From Candidatus Eremiobacteraceae bacterium (GTDB lineage: Bacteria > Vulcanimicrobiota > Vulcanimicrobiia > Eremiobacterales > Eremiobacteraceae), in contig DASTCX010000004.1 of NCBI GenBank assembly GCA_035710745.1, positions 1-64,000 on the forward strand: a stretch of DNA of 64,000 bases. Reading direction: 5' to 3'. The position numbers and the translations under genes are program-made. Numbering within the stretch: the stretch's first letter is position 1; every line of letters begins with the position of its first letter. Positions 35,169-43,720 of this stretch are shown here, piece after piece. Under the pieces are notes generated by a model. The model saw nothing but the letters and a program-made list of their open reading frames with translations, had not been told where the DNA came from and made no database searches.

Positions 35169-35915
35169 TTGGGCGCGACGCGGGTCGTCAAAGTCGCGGA
35201 TCCGCTACTCCTCGCCAAGCGCGCCGCCGATGAGTTCGCGATGTCGGCCTCGGCTGCGCTGCACGAACGAGCGCGGTTCGCCGTCGCTCTTTCCGGCGGC
35301 AAGACGCCGCACGCGATGCTCGAGACGCTCGCGACTCGCACCCTCGATTGGCCGTCGATCCATTTTTTCTGGAGCGACGAGCGTTGCGTCGCCCCTGACG
35401 ACCCGAGCAGCAACTACGGCATGGCGCGCAACGCACTGCTATCGAAGATCGCGGTGCCGAAGGGCAACGTCCACCGGATGCGCGGCGAGCTCGATCCTTT
35501 GGCCGGTGCGTCTGCATACGACGCCGAGCTGCGCGCGTTCTTCGGCGCGGGTGCTCCGGTCTTCGATCTCCTGTTCCTCGGCCTCGGCACGGATGGCCAC
35601 ACGGCATCGCTTTTTCCGGGAACCGCTGCTTTGGGAGTCACCGACGTGTGGTGCGCGGCGAACCAGGTGAGCGCGCCTGTCGCTTCGCCGTGGCGCTTGA
35701 CGCTCACATATCCTGCGATCAATGCCGCGCGCCGCATCATCTTTCTCGTCGAAGGCGCGGACAAATCGGACATTCTCGCGAACGTTCTCGGGAATGAGAA
35801 GGACGTGCGGCGCTATCCCGCCCAAGGCATCGCGCCGACCGACGGTGAGCTCGTCTGGCTGGTCGACTCCGCGGCCGCCGCGAACCTCCCGGCTTCATCG
35901 CTGACCGACGGATAA
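35169..35915 (+). CDS. pgl: 6-phosphogluconolactonase
   Basis: A 248-residue lactonase of the NagB/devB fold that hydrolyses 6-phosphogluconolactone, the product of Zwf. Family motifs are AVALSGGKTPHAMLE, FFWSDERCVAPDDPSSN and GLGTDGHTASLFPGT. A TTG at 35169, three bases after the opcA stop, is the only plausible start near the normal N-terminus. With this gene the operon encodes every oxidative and non-oxidative step except ribose-5-P isomerase and ribulose-5-P epimerase. Confidence 0.93.
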   Translation: MGATRVVKVADPLLLAKRAADEFAMSASAALHERARFAVALSGGKTPHAMLETLATRTLDWPSIHFFWSDERCVAPDDPSSNYGMARNALLSKIAVPKGNVHRMRGELDPLAGASAYDAELRAFFGAGAPVFDLLFLGLGTDGHTASLFPGTAALGVTDVWCAANQVSAPVASPWRLTLTYPAINAARRIIFLVEGADKSDILANVLGNEKDVRRYPAQGIAPTDGELVWLVDSAAAANLPASSLTDG

Positions 35916-35923
35916 GGAACTCC

Positions 35924-38203
35924 GTGCCTGCTAACTCGTACACGTATCCGCCGGAGCGGCTGCTCACGGGCGCAAACCTCGGCAATTGGGAGCTTTTCCT
36001 CAAGCTGACGTCGCTTTCCGACGTCGGCGGCTTGTGGAGCGCGGTCGACAACCAGATCTATTGCGGCCGCTGGGTGACGACGTTCTCCGTCGATCGCGAG
36101 CGCGCGACCGCCGTCGAGACGACGCACGCGCCGGCATATCAGGACACGACCTACCGCTGCGCCGGTCTGAACATCCGCAAGCTCGCGTTCCTCCCCGTCC
36201 GCGATGATCTGCTCCAGATCATGCACATGCCGATCGCGTTCGAGAACACGACCGACAAGCCGCTCGCGGCGACCGTCGTCTGCGACGTGCACTTCCCAGC
36301 GTTCGTCTGGCCCGGCATGTACAAGATACCTGAGATGGCCCAGCGCAACAAACGCGTCGCGCACCGAGAGATCGACGGTGTCATCGTCAGCGCCACCGTC
36401 GGCAACGACAAAGAGGTCCGCGTGTTCGGCGCCGACGCCGAGCCCGCGTCGACGAATCTCACCGATCGCGGCTTTCAACGGACGTACCGGATCGAAGTGC
36501 CGGCACGCGCGAAGGCGGCGCTCGAGATATCGATGGCGTTCAGCCATCGCGGCTACGACGACGCCATCAAGACGTATCGGCATGCACCGCGCTCGGGTGA
36601 AGCGCTCGCGAAGACCGAGGCGGAGTACGAGCGCGTCCATCGCAACGGCGTCGTACGCACGCCCGAAGCGGCGATCAATCGCGCCTTCGATTGGGCGAAG
36701 ATCAACACGGTGCGCGTCGAGCACCGCTTCCCGTCCGGCTTCGGATTCACGAACGATCCTTCGCAAGACATCGTCGTCACGCGCGACGTGGCGTGGTTCG
36801 TGACGGGCTCCGACTACATCACGCCCGACTTCTCGCGCGGAATGCTCGATCTCGTCGCCGCGTTCGGCATCGAGCCCGGCGGCAAGATCACCGAGTTCAT
36901 CAACGCGTGCGCCGATCCGCCGACGCGATCCGACTACGACCTCAACATCAACGACGACACCCCGCTCATCGTCGGCGCCGTCTACCACCACTTCGCGGTG
37001 ACGCGCGACCGGTCGGCGCTCGACCGCGCTTGGCCGATGACGCGCAACGCGATCGAATGGATCCTCGCGCAGATGGTCGACGGGCTCGTCTTCTCCGATT
37101 CGCGCGAGTCGAACGTCTGGGGCATCTCGGGCTGGCGCAACATCATCCCGCAGGGGCAGATCTCCGGCTGGGTGACGGAGATCAACGCCGAGTGCGCGTA
37201 CGCGTTGCGCTTGGGCGCGCAGCTCGCTCGCCTCATGGGTGCCGAAGCGGACGCGGAGCGCTACGCCGAGGCGTCCGATGTGCTCAAGGACGCCATCAAC
37301 ACGAGGCTCGTCAGCGAGAAGACCGGGCTCTATCTGCTCAACATCGATCCGGAGGGCGAGAAGCATCACGACCTGACCGGCGACCAGATCTTTCCGGTGC
37401 TCTTCGGCGTAGCGGACGAACAGCGAAGGCGCAAAGTGCTCGACCTGCTCTACACGCCCGAGTTTTGGACGCAGTTCGGCGTGCGCACCGTCGGCAAGCA
37501 CCAAGACGAATACGATCCGGACTACGGCATCCAACTGCTCGGCGGCGTGTGGCCGAACCTGACCGCATGGGTCGGCTTCGGCGGCCGTTACTACTCGCCG
37601 CGCCGGCTCGCCTCGGCGCTGCGCAACATCTGGCGGATCAGCGAAGTCGATAATCCGCGCGCCTACTACAACGTCGTGCCGGGCCTCTTCCCAGAGCGCC
37701 TGTCCGGAGATTCGTTCAAGAGCCGCGGCATGGCGATGAGCCCATGGATGCCCCCGACGTATCTGTGGACCGTGTACGAAGGGCTGCTCGGCTTCGAGCC
37801 GACGATCGAGGGCTTGCGCATCAATCCGCACATCCCGGCCGACTGGTCGTGGATCGGCGCGCGCGACGTGCCGGTCATGGGCGGCCGCCTGTCGATGTTC
37901 TATCACCGCCGCCGCCTCCACGCGAACATGGCGGTCAGGTCGCGCAGCAAGATCGACGTCTACGACGAGGACGTCAGCCGCTTCATCGAATGCGACGCGC
38001 CGTTCTCCGTCGCGCTGCGTCAAGGAAAGCGCGTGGCGATCTTCATCGGCACAGCTGGCGCCGGATCGTTCACGCTGAAGATCTCGCCTCCGCTGACGTC
38101 CAGCGAAGAGACACACCGCATCTCGTTGCCCGAAGGCGGCAGCAAAGCGATCTCGCTTCGCATGGCCGGCCGCGCATCCGTCGAAGAACTCGCCGCCCGC
38201 TAG
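35924..38203 (+). CDS. Six-hairpin glycosidase (amylo-alpha-1,6-glucosidase/GH-like)
   Basis: A 759-residue protein with an N-terminal beta-sandwich (about 1-240) and an (alpha/alpha)6 barrel (about 250-680), followed by a small beta domain. Segments such as SRESNVWGISGWRNIIPQGQ, EINAECAYALRLGAQLARLM and DLTGDQIFPVLFGV recall glycogen-debranching and GH15/63/116-like enzymes. It has no signal peptide, so it is probably cytosolic. It is downstream of pgl by eight bases, so glucan breakdown would feed the pathway; the substrate is inferred only. Its C-terminus may differ from known families. Confidence 0.75.
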   Translation: MPANSYTYPPERLLTGANLGNWELFLKLTSLSDVGGLWSAVDNQIYCGRWVTTFSVDRERATAVETTHAPAYQDTTYRCAGLNIRKLAFLPVRDDLLQIMHMPIAFENTTDKPLAATVVCDVHFPAFVWPGMYKIPEMAQRNKRVAHREIDGVIVSATVGNDKEVRVFGADAEPASTNLTDRGFQRTYRIEVPARAKAALEISMAFSHRGYDDAIKTYRHAPRSGEALAKTEAEYERVHRNGVVRTPEAAINRAFDWAKINTVRVEHRFPSGFGFTNDPSQDIVVTRDVAWFVTGSDYITPDFSRGMLDLVAAFGIEPGGKITEFINACADPPTRSDYDLNINDDTPLIVGAVYHHFAVTRDRSALDRAWPMTRNAIEWILAQMVDGLVFSDSRESNVWGISGWRNIIPQGQISGWVTEINAECAYALRLGAQLARLMGAEADAERYAEASDVLKDAINTRLVSEKTGLYLLNIDPEGEKHHDLTGDQIFPVLFGVADEQRRRKVLDLLYTPEFWTQFGVRTVGKHQDEYDPDYGIQLLGGVWPNLTAWVGFGGRYYSPRRLASALRNIWRISEVDNPRAYYNVVPGLFPERLSGDSFKSRGMAMSPWMPPTYLWTVYEGLLGFEPTIEGLRINPHIPADWSWIGARDVPVMGGRLSMFYHRRRLHANMAVRSRSKIDVYDEDVSRFIECDAPFSVALRQGKRVAIFIGTAGAGSFTLKISPPLTSSEETHRISLPEGGSKAISLRMAGRASVEELAAR

Positions 38204-38214
38204 CAGATCCGGGA

Positions 38215-38238
38215 GCGGTCGAGATTCATCTCGACCGC
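38215..38238 (+). repeat. GGTCGA hairpin repeat, copy 13
   Basis: Core GGTCGAGAT-TC-ATCTCGACC with GGGAGC and CCGCGG arms, 12 bases after the glycosidase stop and oriented with it. Confidence 0.9.
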
Positions 38239-38267
38239 CGCGGCCTTTCCTCAACGGAAATGTAATA

Positions 38268-38330
38268 GCCCGAGCGAAGCTCGGCTCCCGGTGTAAGGTC
38301 GTCTCCGGTCGAGCTAAAGCTCGACCTCTA
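38268..38330 (-). repeat. Two-hairpin repeat unit, split (copy 14)
   Basis: CCGAGC-GAA-GCTCGG (38270-38284) and GGTCGAGC-TAAA-GCTCGACC (38307-38326), separated by about 20 bases. The unit is oriented with the minus-strand gene that ends at 38356, so each convergent gene has its own copy. Confidence 0.82.
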
Positions 38331-38355
38331 CATCTTCTCTTAGGTTGAGATCGCC

Positions 38356-39450
38356 CTACTGAGCGGCGGCGTTTATGACGAGCGTTGCGTGGACGTACGA
38401 GAGCGTGCTCTCGGCGCCTTGGTTGCCGTTGAGCTCGCCGCGCAAGAGGCCGTCGCAGCACCCGCCGGTCTCCGTGTTGGCGACTGCCAAGCCTTCGGTG
38501 TTGTTGCCGCGGAACCAGTCGTAGGCCGTGCGTGCGCGCTCGAGATAGGCGGCGTCGCCTGAGAGCGTGTACGCCGCGTGCCAGAGATCGACCATGCCGC
38601 ACGCTTCGAGCGGCTGCTGGTCGTAGATCGCGCGATGCCCATCGCGGCGGTACCAGCCGTCGTTTCCGATCGCCACGAACATATCGTCCGGCTGTGTCAC
38701 CGATGCGAGAAAGTCGAGCGCGGCCATGCCGGCCTTTTCGATCTTCTTGTCGCCGGTCGCGATGGCCGCGCGCAGCATCGATTCCGGCAGGCGCGCGTTA
38801 CCCCAGGTCAGCGTATCCGACCACCACGGCCAGTCGGCGGTGGCGTTCGCGCGATGGGCGACGAGCATCGAAGACGCGAGGCGAAGGAACACGTCCTTCA
38901 GCCGTCCTCGAAGCGACGTTGGCAAGGCGGGTCCGGCCGCTCGCAGCGGCCACGCCGATTCCGGCGCGAGCGCCGCGCTCATGCCGAGGATCGCGTAGGC
39001 GCGTGCATGCGTGACGCGCAGCTCGTCGACGACCGGCAAAGCTCGTTCCAGCAGGCCGATCGCAGCCTCGCGCCACTCCGGAACGGTCGAGCAGCGCGCT
39101 GCCGTGCCCGCCGCCCAAATCGTGCGTCCGATCGAATCTTCCGAACCGACGACGTCGAGATACTGGCCGTCGATGTCAGCCATATTATGGAACCAGCCGT
39201 CGTCACGTTGCGCCGCAGTGACGAAAGCGGCGGCCCTATCGCCGATCTCGCGCGCGTACGCCGGTGCGTCCGAGCGGGTCATGACGTGGACCGCTGCGAG
39301 CCACGCGCGCGCGTTGTCATCGAGGCACGTACCCGATCGCAGATCCGGCGATTCGCCGCGGGCGAACTGCACGATGCCCGCCGGCGCCATAAGGCGCCGG
39401 AGGTGCTCGAGATGGACTCGCGCCTGCACGGCGACGTCGGTCGGGGTCAT
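38356..39450 (-). CDS. Six-hairpin glycosidase-like protein
   Basis: A 364-residue all-alpha protein with repeated helical hairpins (DDNARAWLAAVHVMTR, QRDDGWFHNMADIDGQYL, DWPWWSDTLTWGNARLPESM). It resembles the proteins encoded next to GT4 mannosyl/glucosyltransferases in many genomes, which are often annotated as glycosyl-hydrolase-like. Acidic residues in DDGWF and GWYRRDGHRAIYDQQP could be catalytic, but I cannot assign a substrate. The ATG overlaps the stop of the upstream glycosyltransferase (ATGA), so the two very likely act on the same glycan. Confidence 0.72.
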   Translation of the reverse strand: MTPTDVAVQARVHLEHLRRLMAPAGIVQFARGESPDLRSGTCLDDNARAWLAAVHVMTRSDAPAYAREIGDRAAAFVTAAQRDDGWFHNMADIDGQYLDVVGSEDSIGRTIWAAGTAARCSTVPEWREAAIGLLERALPVVDELRVTHARAYAILGMSAALAPESAWPLRAAGPALPTSLRGRLKDVFLRLASSMLVAHRANATADWPWWSDTLTWGNARLPESMLRAAIATGDKKIEKAGMAALDFLASVTQPDDMFVAIGNDGWYRRDGHRAIYDQQPLEACGMVDLWHAAYTLSGDAAYLERARTAYDWFRGNNTEGLAVANTETGGCCDGLLRGELNGNQGAESTLSYVHATLVINAAAQ

Positions 39451-40673
39451 GCGCCTAGGCTGGCGGCCGCGATGTCGAGCCCTGCGAGCAGCGAATCGGC
39501 GAACGCCTGACGATAGCCGGCCGCGATCCGCGGCCACGTCATGCGGCGGCCGAAGCGGTACGCGGCCGACTCGAGCGATGCGCGCAGGCCCGGGTTGCGG
39601 AGCACGTCGTCGACGGTCGTCGCGAGCGCATGCGGATCGCGGAACGGCACCGTGATGCCGCGCCCATCGGCGAGCAGCTCCTTCGCGTAGAGGTATTCTG
39701 TCGCGATGACGGCTCGTCCGCAAGCCACGGCGTACGAAAGCGTGCCGCTCACCGATTGATGCGGATCGAGGGAAGTCGAGACGTAGACGTCGGTCGCGAG
39801 GAGCGCGCCGACGACCTCGTCGTCGGTCATGTAACGGTTGACGAACGAGACGCGATCGATGACGCCGAGCGCTTGCGCCCGCTCGAGCAGGCCGGTGCGG
39901 TAGCGTTCGCCTTCGTGGCGCTTCACCGACGGGTGCGTCTGTCCCCAAAGGACGTAGCGCGCTTTCGGATGGCGCTCCACGATCGCGGGCATCGCGTCGA
40001 TGATCGTCTCGATGCCTTTGCCGCGGCTAAGCAGCCCGAACGTCGAAAGCACCGTGTCGTGCTCGAGGCCGAATGGACGCTTCCAGCGAGGTCCTCGAAC
40101 CGGCGCGACGTCGGGGACGCCGTGCATGACGACGCATACCTTTGACGGACGGACGCCGTACCGCGCGGTGAGGATCGTCTTGCTCGCCTCTGTGAGCACC
40201 ATGACGCGGTCGGCGCGATGGCATAGCTCGCGCGTGACGCGCAGCGTCGCCTCGTCGGGGTCGGGCAGCGTCGTGTGAAGCGTCAGGACGATCGGACGGT
40301 GGAGATCGCGGAGGAACGCGAGCAGATACGACCCTCGTTCTCCGCCGAACAAACCGTATTCGTGTTGGATGTTCACCACGTCGGCTGAGGAGGCGTTCGC
40401 CGATCTTGCCGCACGCGAGTACGACTCGAGGTCGTCGCGGTCGATCGTGTCCATGACGCAGCTCGGATAAAGATAGCGCTCGCCGGTGTCGTTCATAGCG
40501 ATCACGTCGCTGACCAGGCCCGTCATCGCGTCGTACGCACCGCGCACGTCTTCCACGAACGTCGCGATGCCGCACTCGCGCGGCGGATACGAACCTAGGA
40601 ACAGCACACGCGGATGCGCGCTGCCATTTTCCGATGCTCGGATAGTGACGTTGTCGTAAGGGCGAACGATCAT
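39447..40673 (-). CDS. Glycosyltransferase family 4
   Basis: A 408-residue GT-B enzyme. The N-terminal domain has VLFLGSYPPRECGIATFVED and the helix-rich acceptor region QHEYGLFGGERGSYLLAFL. The C-terminal donor domain has FGLLSRGKGIETIIDAMP and the conserved acidic region VYVSTSLDPHQSVSGTLSYAVACGRAVIAT. Use of a nucleotide-activated hexose is expected. A GGAG site six bases upstream sets the ATG at 40673. The upstream extension to 40877 overlaps the lon end and is rejected. Confidence 0.87.
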   Translation of the reverse strand: MIVRPYDNVTIRASENGSAHPRVLFLGSYPPRECGIATFVEDVRGAYDAMTGLVSDVIAMNDTGERYLYPSCVMDTIDRDDLESYSRAARSANASSADVVNIQHEYGLFGGERGSYLLAFLRDLHRPIVLTLHTTLPDPDEATLRVTRELCHRADRVMVLTEASKTILTARYGVRPSKVCVVMHGVPDVAPVRGPRWKRPFGLEHDTVLSTFGLLSRGKGIETIIDAMPAIVERHPKARYVLWGQTHPSVKRHEGERYRTGLLERAQALGVIDRVSFVNRYMTDDEVVGALLATDVYVSTSLDPHQSVSGTLSYAVACGRAVIATEYLYAKELLADGRGITVPFRDPHALATTVDDVLRNPGLRASLESAAYRFGRRMTWPRIAAGYRQAFADSLLAGLDIAAASLGA

Positions 40674-40732
40674 GCGATCTCCATGAAGGGATGAATCAGG
40701 CGGACTGCCGTTCTTATACCCACGAATCTGGC

Positions 40733-40756
40733 GTCCCAATACGCTTAGTATGGGAC
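40733..40756 (-). terminator. Hairpin downstream of lon
   Basis: GTCCCA-A-TAC-GCTTA-GTA-TGGGAC forms a 9-bp stem with one bulge, 24 bases after the lon stop and ahead of the glycosyltransferase gene. It lacks a clear T-run, so it may be a weak terminator or a 3'-end stabilising hairpin. Confidence 0.4.
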
Positions 40757-40779
40757 GGGACGATGGGGCCCTAGCGCGG

Positions 40780-43185
40780 TCAGCGTGCTGCTGCGGGCAG
40801 CTGTTTGCCGTTGCGGCGGCCGTTATGGGATTCGACCGCCTTGATGATGGGCTTGCCGAGCGCGACGGCAAGGACATCGGAGAGATCTTCGACGTAGACG
40901 AACTTCAAGCTCTTCGCGACTTCGCGCGGAACGTCTTCGGTGACGTCCGGCTCGTTGCGTCTCGGAAGGACGATGCGCTTGATGCCGGCGCGCTTCGCAC
41001 CGAGCACCTTTTCCTTGACGCCGCCGATCGGCAGCACCTGGCCGGTCAGCGTGATCTCGCCCGTCATCGCGACGCTCGCGTCGACCCGTCTGCCGGTGAA
41101 TGCGGAGACGAGCGACGTCGCGATCGCGACGCCCGCGGATGGGCCGTCCTTAGGCACGGCGCCGGCGGGCACGTGGATATGCACGTCGTGTTTGTTGAAG
41201 AACTCGTCGGACAGGCCGAGTTCGGTGGAGCGGCTGCGCAGGAACGAGAGCGCGGCTTGCGCCGACTCTTTCATCACGTCGCCGAGCTGGCCGGTAAGCG
41301 TCAGCTTGCCGGTGCCCGGCATCACCGTCGACTCGACGAATAAGATGTCGCCGCCGACAGGTGTCCAGACGAGCCCGGTCGCGACGCCTTTCGCCGCCGT
41401 CCGTTTGGCGATCTCGCCGAAGTAGCGCTGTTTGCCGAGATAATCGGAGACGTTCGACCCCGTGATGCGCGCTACGAACTTCGGGTCGGACGCGACCTTG
41501 CGCGCGACCTTGCGGCAGATCGTCGCGATCTCGCGCTCGAGATTGCGCACCCCCGATTCGCGCGTGTAGTTCGCCGCGATCTCGTCGATCGCGTCGCGAG
41601 TGATCGTGCACTGCTTGGCCGTCAGGCCGTTCGCCTCGAGCTGTTTCGGCAGCAGGTACTTGCGCGCGATCGCGACCTTCTCTGCCTGCGTGTAACCCGA
41701 GAGGAAAAGGATCTCCATGCGATCGCGCAGCGGAGGCGAGATCGTGTCGAGCTGGTTGGCGGTCGCGATGAAGAGCACTTTGCTCAGGTCGAACGGCAAG
41801 TCGAGGTAGTGGTCGCGGAACGAGTTGTTCTGCTCCGGGTCGAGCACTTCGAGCAGCGCGGACGACGGATCGCCGCGGAAATCGGCGCCGACCTTGTCGA
41901 TCTCGTCGATCATGATGAGCGGGTTCGCCGAGCCCGCATCGCGGATCGCGCGGATGAACGTGCCGGGCATCGCGCCGATGTACGTGCGCCGGTGACCGCG
42001 GATCTCCGCCTCGTCGCGGACGCCGCCGACCGACAAGCGTATGAACTTGCGATTCATGGCGCGCGCGATCGACTTGCCGAGCGACGTCTTGCCGACGCCG
42101 GGCGGTCCGACGAAACAGAGGATCGGTCCCGAGAGCGTGTTCTTCAGCTTGCGGACCGCGAGATATTCGAGGATGCGGTCCTTCACTTTCTCTAGGTCGT
42201 AGTGGTCCTCGTCGAGTATTTTGCGCGCTTTGGCGATGTCGAGGCTGTCTTCGGTGGTCACCGCCCACGGCAGCGTCACGAGCCAATCGAGGTACGTGCG
42301 GATGACCGAGTACTCGGGACTCGCCGAGGGGATCTTCCCGAGACGGTCGAGCTCGCGCATCGCCGCCTTGTCGGCGTCGGGCGGCATCTTCGCGGCGACG
42401 ATCTTCTCGCGCAGCTCGTTGACGTCTGCTTGGGTCGGATCGGCTTCGCCGAGCTCGTCTTGGATGGCTTTGAGCTGCTGGCGCAAGTAGTACTCGCGCT
42501 GGTTCTTGTCCATCTCTTTTTGGATGTCGCTCTGGATCTTGTGGCCGAGTTCGAGCACCTCGAGCTCGCGCGTGAGGAACGCCGTGAGCATACGCAGGCG
42601 CGCGAGCGTGTCGCGTTCCTCGAGCACCATCTGCTTGTCGGACGTCTCGAGCCGCATCGTCGACGCGATGAAGTACGACAGCAGATTCGGATCGCTGATG
42701 TTGTTGACTTCGAGCTCGAGCTCTTTCGGCGCCGACGGCAAGAACGAGAGCAGTTTCGTGTACTGCGACGCGAGATTGCGCGAAAGCGCGGTCATCTCGT
42801 CGCTTTCGAGCGTGTTCTCGTCGAGCAAGTCGATCTTCGCGGCGAGGTATGGCTGCGCTTGCGTGAACTCGTCGATCTTGAACGGCACCGTTCCCGAGAT
42901 GATGCAGCGCAGCGTGCCGTCCGGCACTTTGATCATCTTCTGGATGATCGCGACCGTGCCGACCGTGTAGACGTCCTCGGGACCTGGCGGCGACGCATCC
43001 TTTTCCTTGAGCGCGACGACGCCGACCGGCACGCCGTTCTTCAGCGCGTCTTCGACGAGCTTGATGCCGTGCTGTTTGGTCACCGCGAGCGGCATGACGG
43101 TGTTCGGGAAGAGCACGGCTTCCTGCAGCGGCAGGATCGCGAGCTCCGACGGGATGCTGCTCGTCTCGCGCACGTTCTCAGCCAT
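40780..43185 (-). CDS. lon: ATP-dependent protease Lon
   Basis: A protease of about 801 residues that degrades misfolded and regulatory proteins. It has the N-terminal LON substrate domain (SELAILPLQEAVLFPNTVMP), the AAA+ domain with Walker A GPPGVGKTSLGKS at about 360 and Walker B PLIMIDEIDK, and a C-terminal Ser-Lys protease domain with KDGPSAGVAIATSL (catalytic Ser near 680) and EKVLGAKRAGIKRI (catalytic Lys near 725). The ATG at 43185 shares bases with the hsp20 stop (TGATG). A GTG one codon earlier is possible. Confidence 0.97.
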   Translation of the reverse strand: MAENVRETSSIPSELAILPLQEAVLFPNTVMPLAVTKQHGIKLVEDALKNGVPVGVVALKEKDASPPGPEDVYTVGTVAIIQKMIKVPDGTLRCIISGTVPFKIDEFTQAQPYLAAKIDLLDENTLESDEMTALSRNLASQYTKLLSFLPSAPKELELEVNNISDPNLLSYFIASTMRLETSDKQMVLEERDTLARLRMLTAFLTRELEVLELGHKIQSDIQKEMDKNQREYYLRQQLKAIQDELGEADPTQADVNELREKIVAAKMPPDADKAAMRELDRLGKIPSASPEYSVIRTYLDWLVTLPWAVTTEDSLDIAKARKILDEDHYDLEKVKDRILEYLAVRKLKNTLSGPILCFVGPPGVGKTSLGKSIARAMNRKFIRLSVGGVRDEAEIRGHRRTYIGAMPGTFIRAIRDAGSANPLIMIDEIDKVGADFRGDPSSALLEVLDPEQNNSFRDHYLDLPFDLSKVLFIATANQLDTISPPLRDRMEILFLSGYTQAEKVAIARKYLLPKQLEANGLTAKQCTITRDAIDEIAANYTRESGVRNLEREIATICRKVARKVASDPKFVARITGSNVSDYLGKQRYFGEIAKRTAAKGVATGLVWTPVGGDILFVESTVMPGTGKLTLTGQLGDVMKESAQAALSFLRSRSTELGLSDEFFNKHDVHIHVPAGAVPKDGPSAGVAIATSLVSAFTGRRVDASVAMTGEITLTGQVLPIGGVKEKVLGAKRAGIKRIVLPRRNEPDVTEDVPREVAKSLKFVYVEDLSDVLAVALGKPIIKAVESHNGRRNGKQLPAAAR

Positions 43186-43625
43186 CACGCGCGACCTCGG
43201 ACGACCATGCGGATCTCCGTGCGGTCGATCGGCAGCAGGCGCGACCCGTCTGCGACCGGCAGCTTGACCGTGAGGATGCCGTCGTGGTACTCCGCCTTGG
43301 CGGCATCGACGACGACCGGCGACGGCAGCTGGACCTTCTTCAAGAAGTAACCGTACTCGATCTCTTTTCGGACGACGCTCTCGGTGCGCCTGACGTCGAG
43401 GTCGCGCTTTCCGGCGAGGTATAGGTTGGCGCCCTCGACGACGAGCTTGATGTTCTCGCGCGAAACCCCGGCGAGTTCGACGCGCACGACGATCGTACGG
43501 CCGCGGTCGGTCACGAAAACGTCGCAGTTAGGGTTGAACGATCCGCGACGGGCGTGGCTCGTTATAGGCAGGCTGAGTTCGGCGAAGAGACGGTCGAACT
43601 CGCGGAAAAGCTCGTCTGGATACAT
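43185..43625 (-). CDS. Small heat shock protein, Hsp20 family
   Basis: A 146-residue alpha-crystallin-domain chaperone. The N-terminus MYPDELFREFDRLFAEL is the typical amphipathic opening. The core has VFVTDRGRTIVVRVELAGVSRENIKLVVEGANL, and the C-terminal region has AEYHDGILTVKLPV, the conserved GxLxxxLP-like strand. It holds unfolding proteins for refolding or for degradation. It is translationally coupled to lon directly downstream. The longer ORF to 43799 includes a hairpin repeat and is rejected. Confidence 0.93.
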   Translation of the reverse strand: MYPDELFREFDRLFAELSLPITSHARRGSFNPNCDVFVTDRGRTIVVRVELAGVSRENIKLVVEGANLYLAGKRDLDVRRTESVVRKEIEYGYFLKKVQLPSPVVVDAAKAEYHDGILTVKLPVADGSRLLPIDRTEIRMVVRGRA

Positions 43626-43662
43626 CGAAGCAACAGACTTCGACGCGGGACAGCCCACTTCC

Positions 43663-43703
43663 GCCGAGCTTCGCTCGGCCGGTCGAGATAAATCTCGACC
43701 GCT
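43663..43703 (-). repeat. Two-hairpin repeat unit (type II), copy 15
   Basis: GCCGAGC-TTC-GCTCGGC (43663-43679) is fused to GGTCGAGAT-AA-ATCTCGACC (43681-43700). It lies 18 bases after the stop of the Nudix/phosphatase gene and is oriented with it. Confidence 0.9.
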
Positions 43704-43720
43704 CCCCGGTTTTCTGAAAG

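Noticed and set aside
35813-38602. 929-codon minus-strand ORF across the glycosidase gene
   Set aside because: It is antisense to a gene with recognisable domains, shows the Arg/Asp/His-rich composition of a shadow frame, and spans intergenic repeats.
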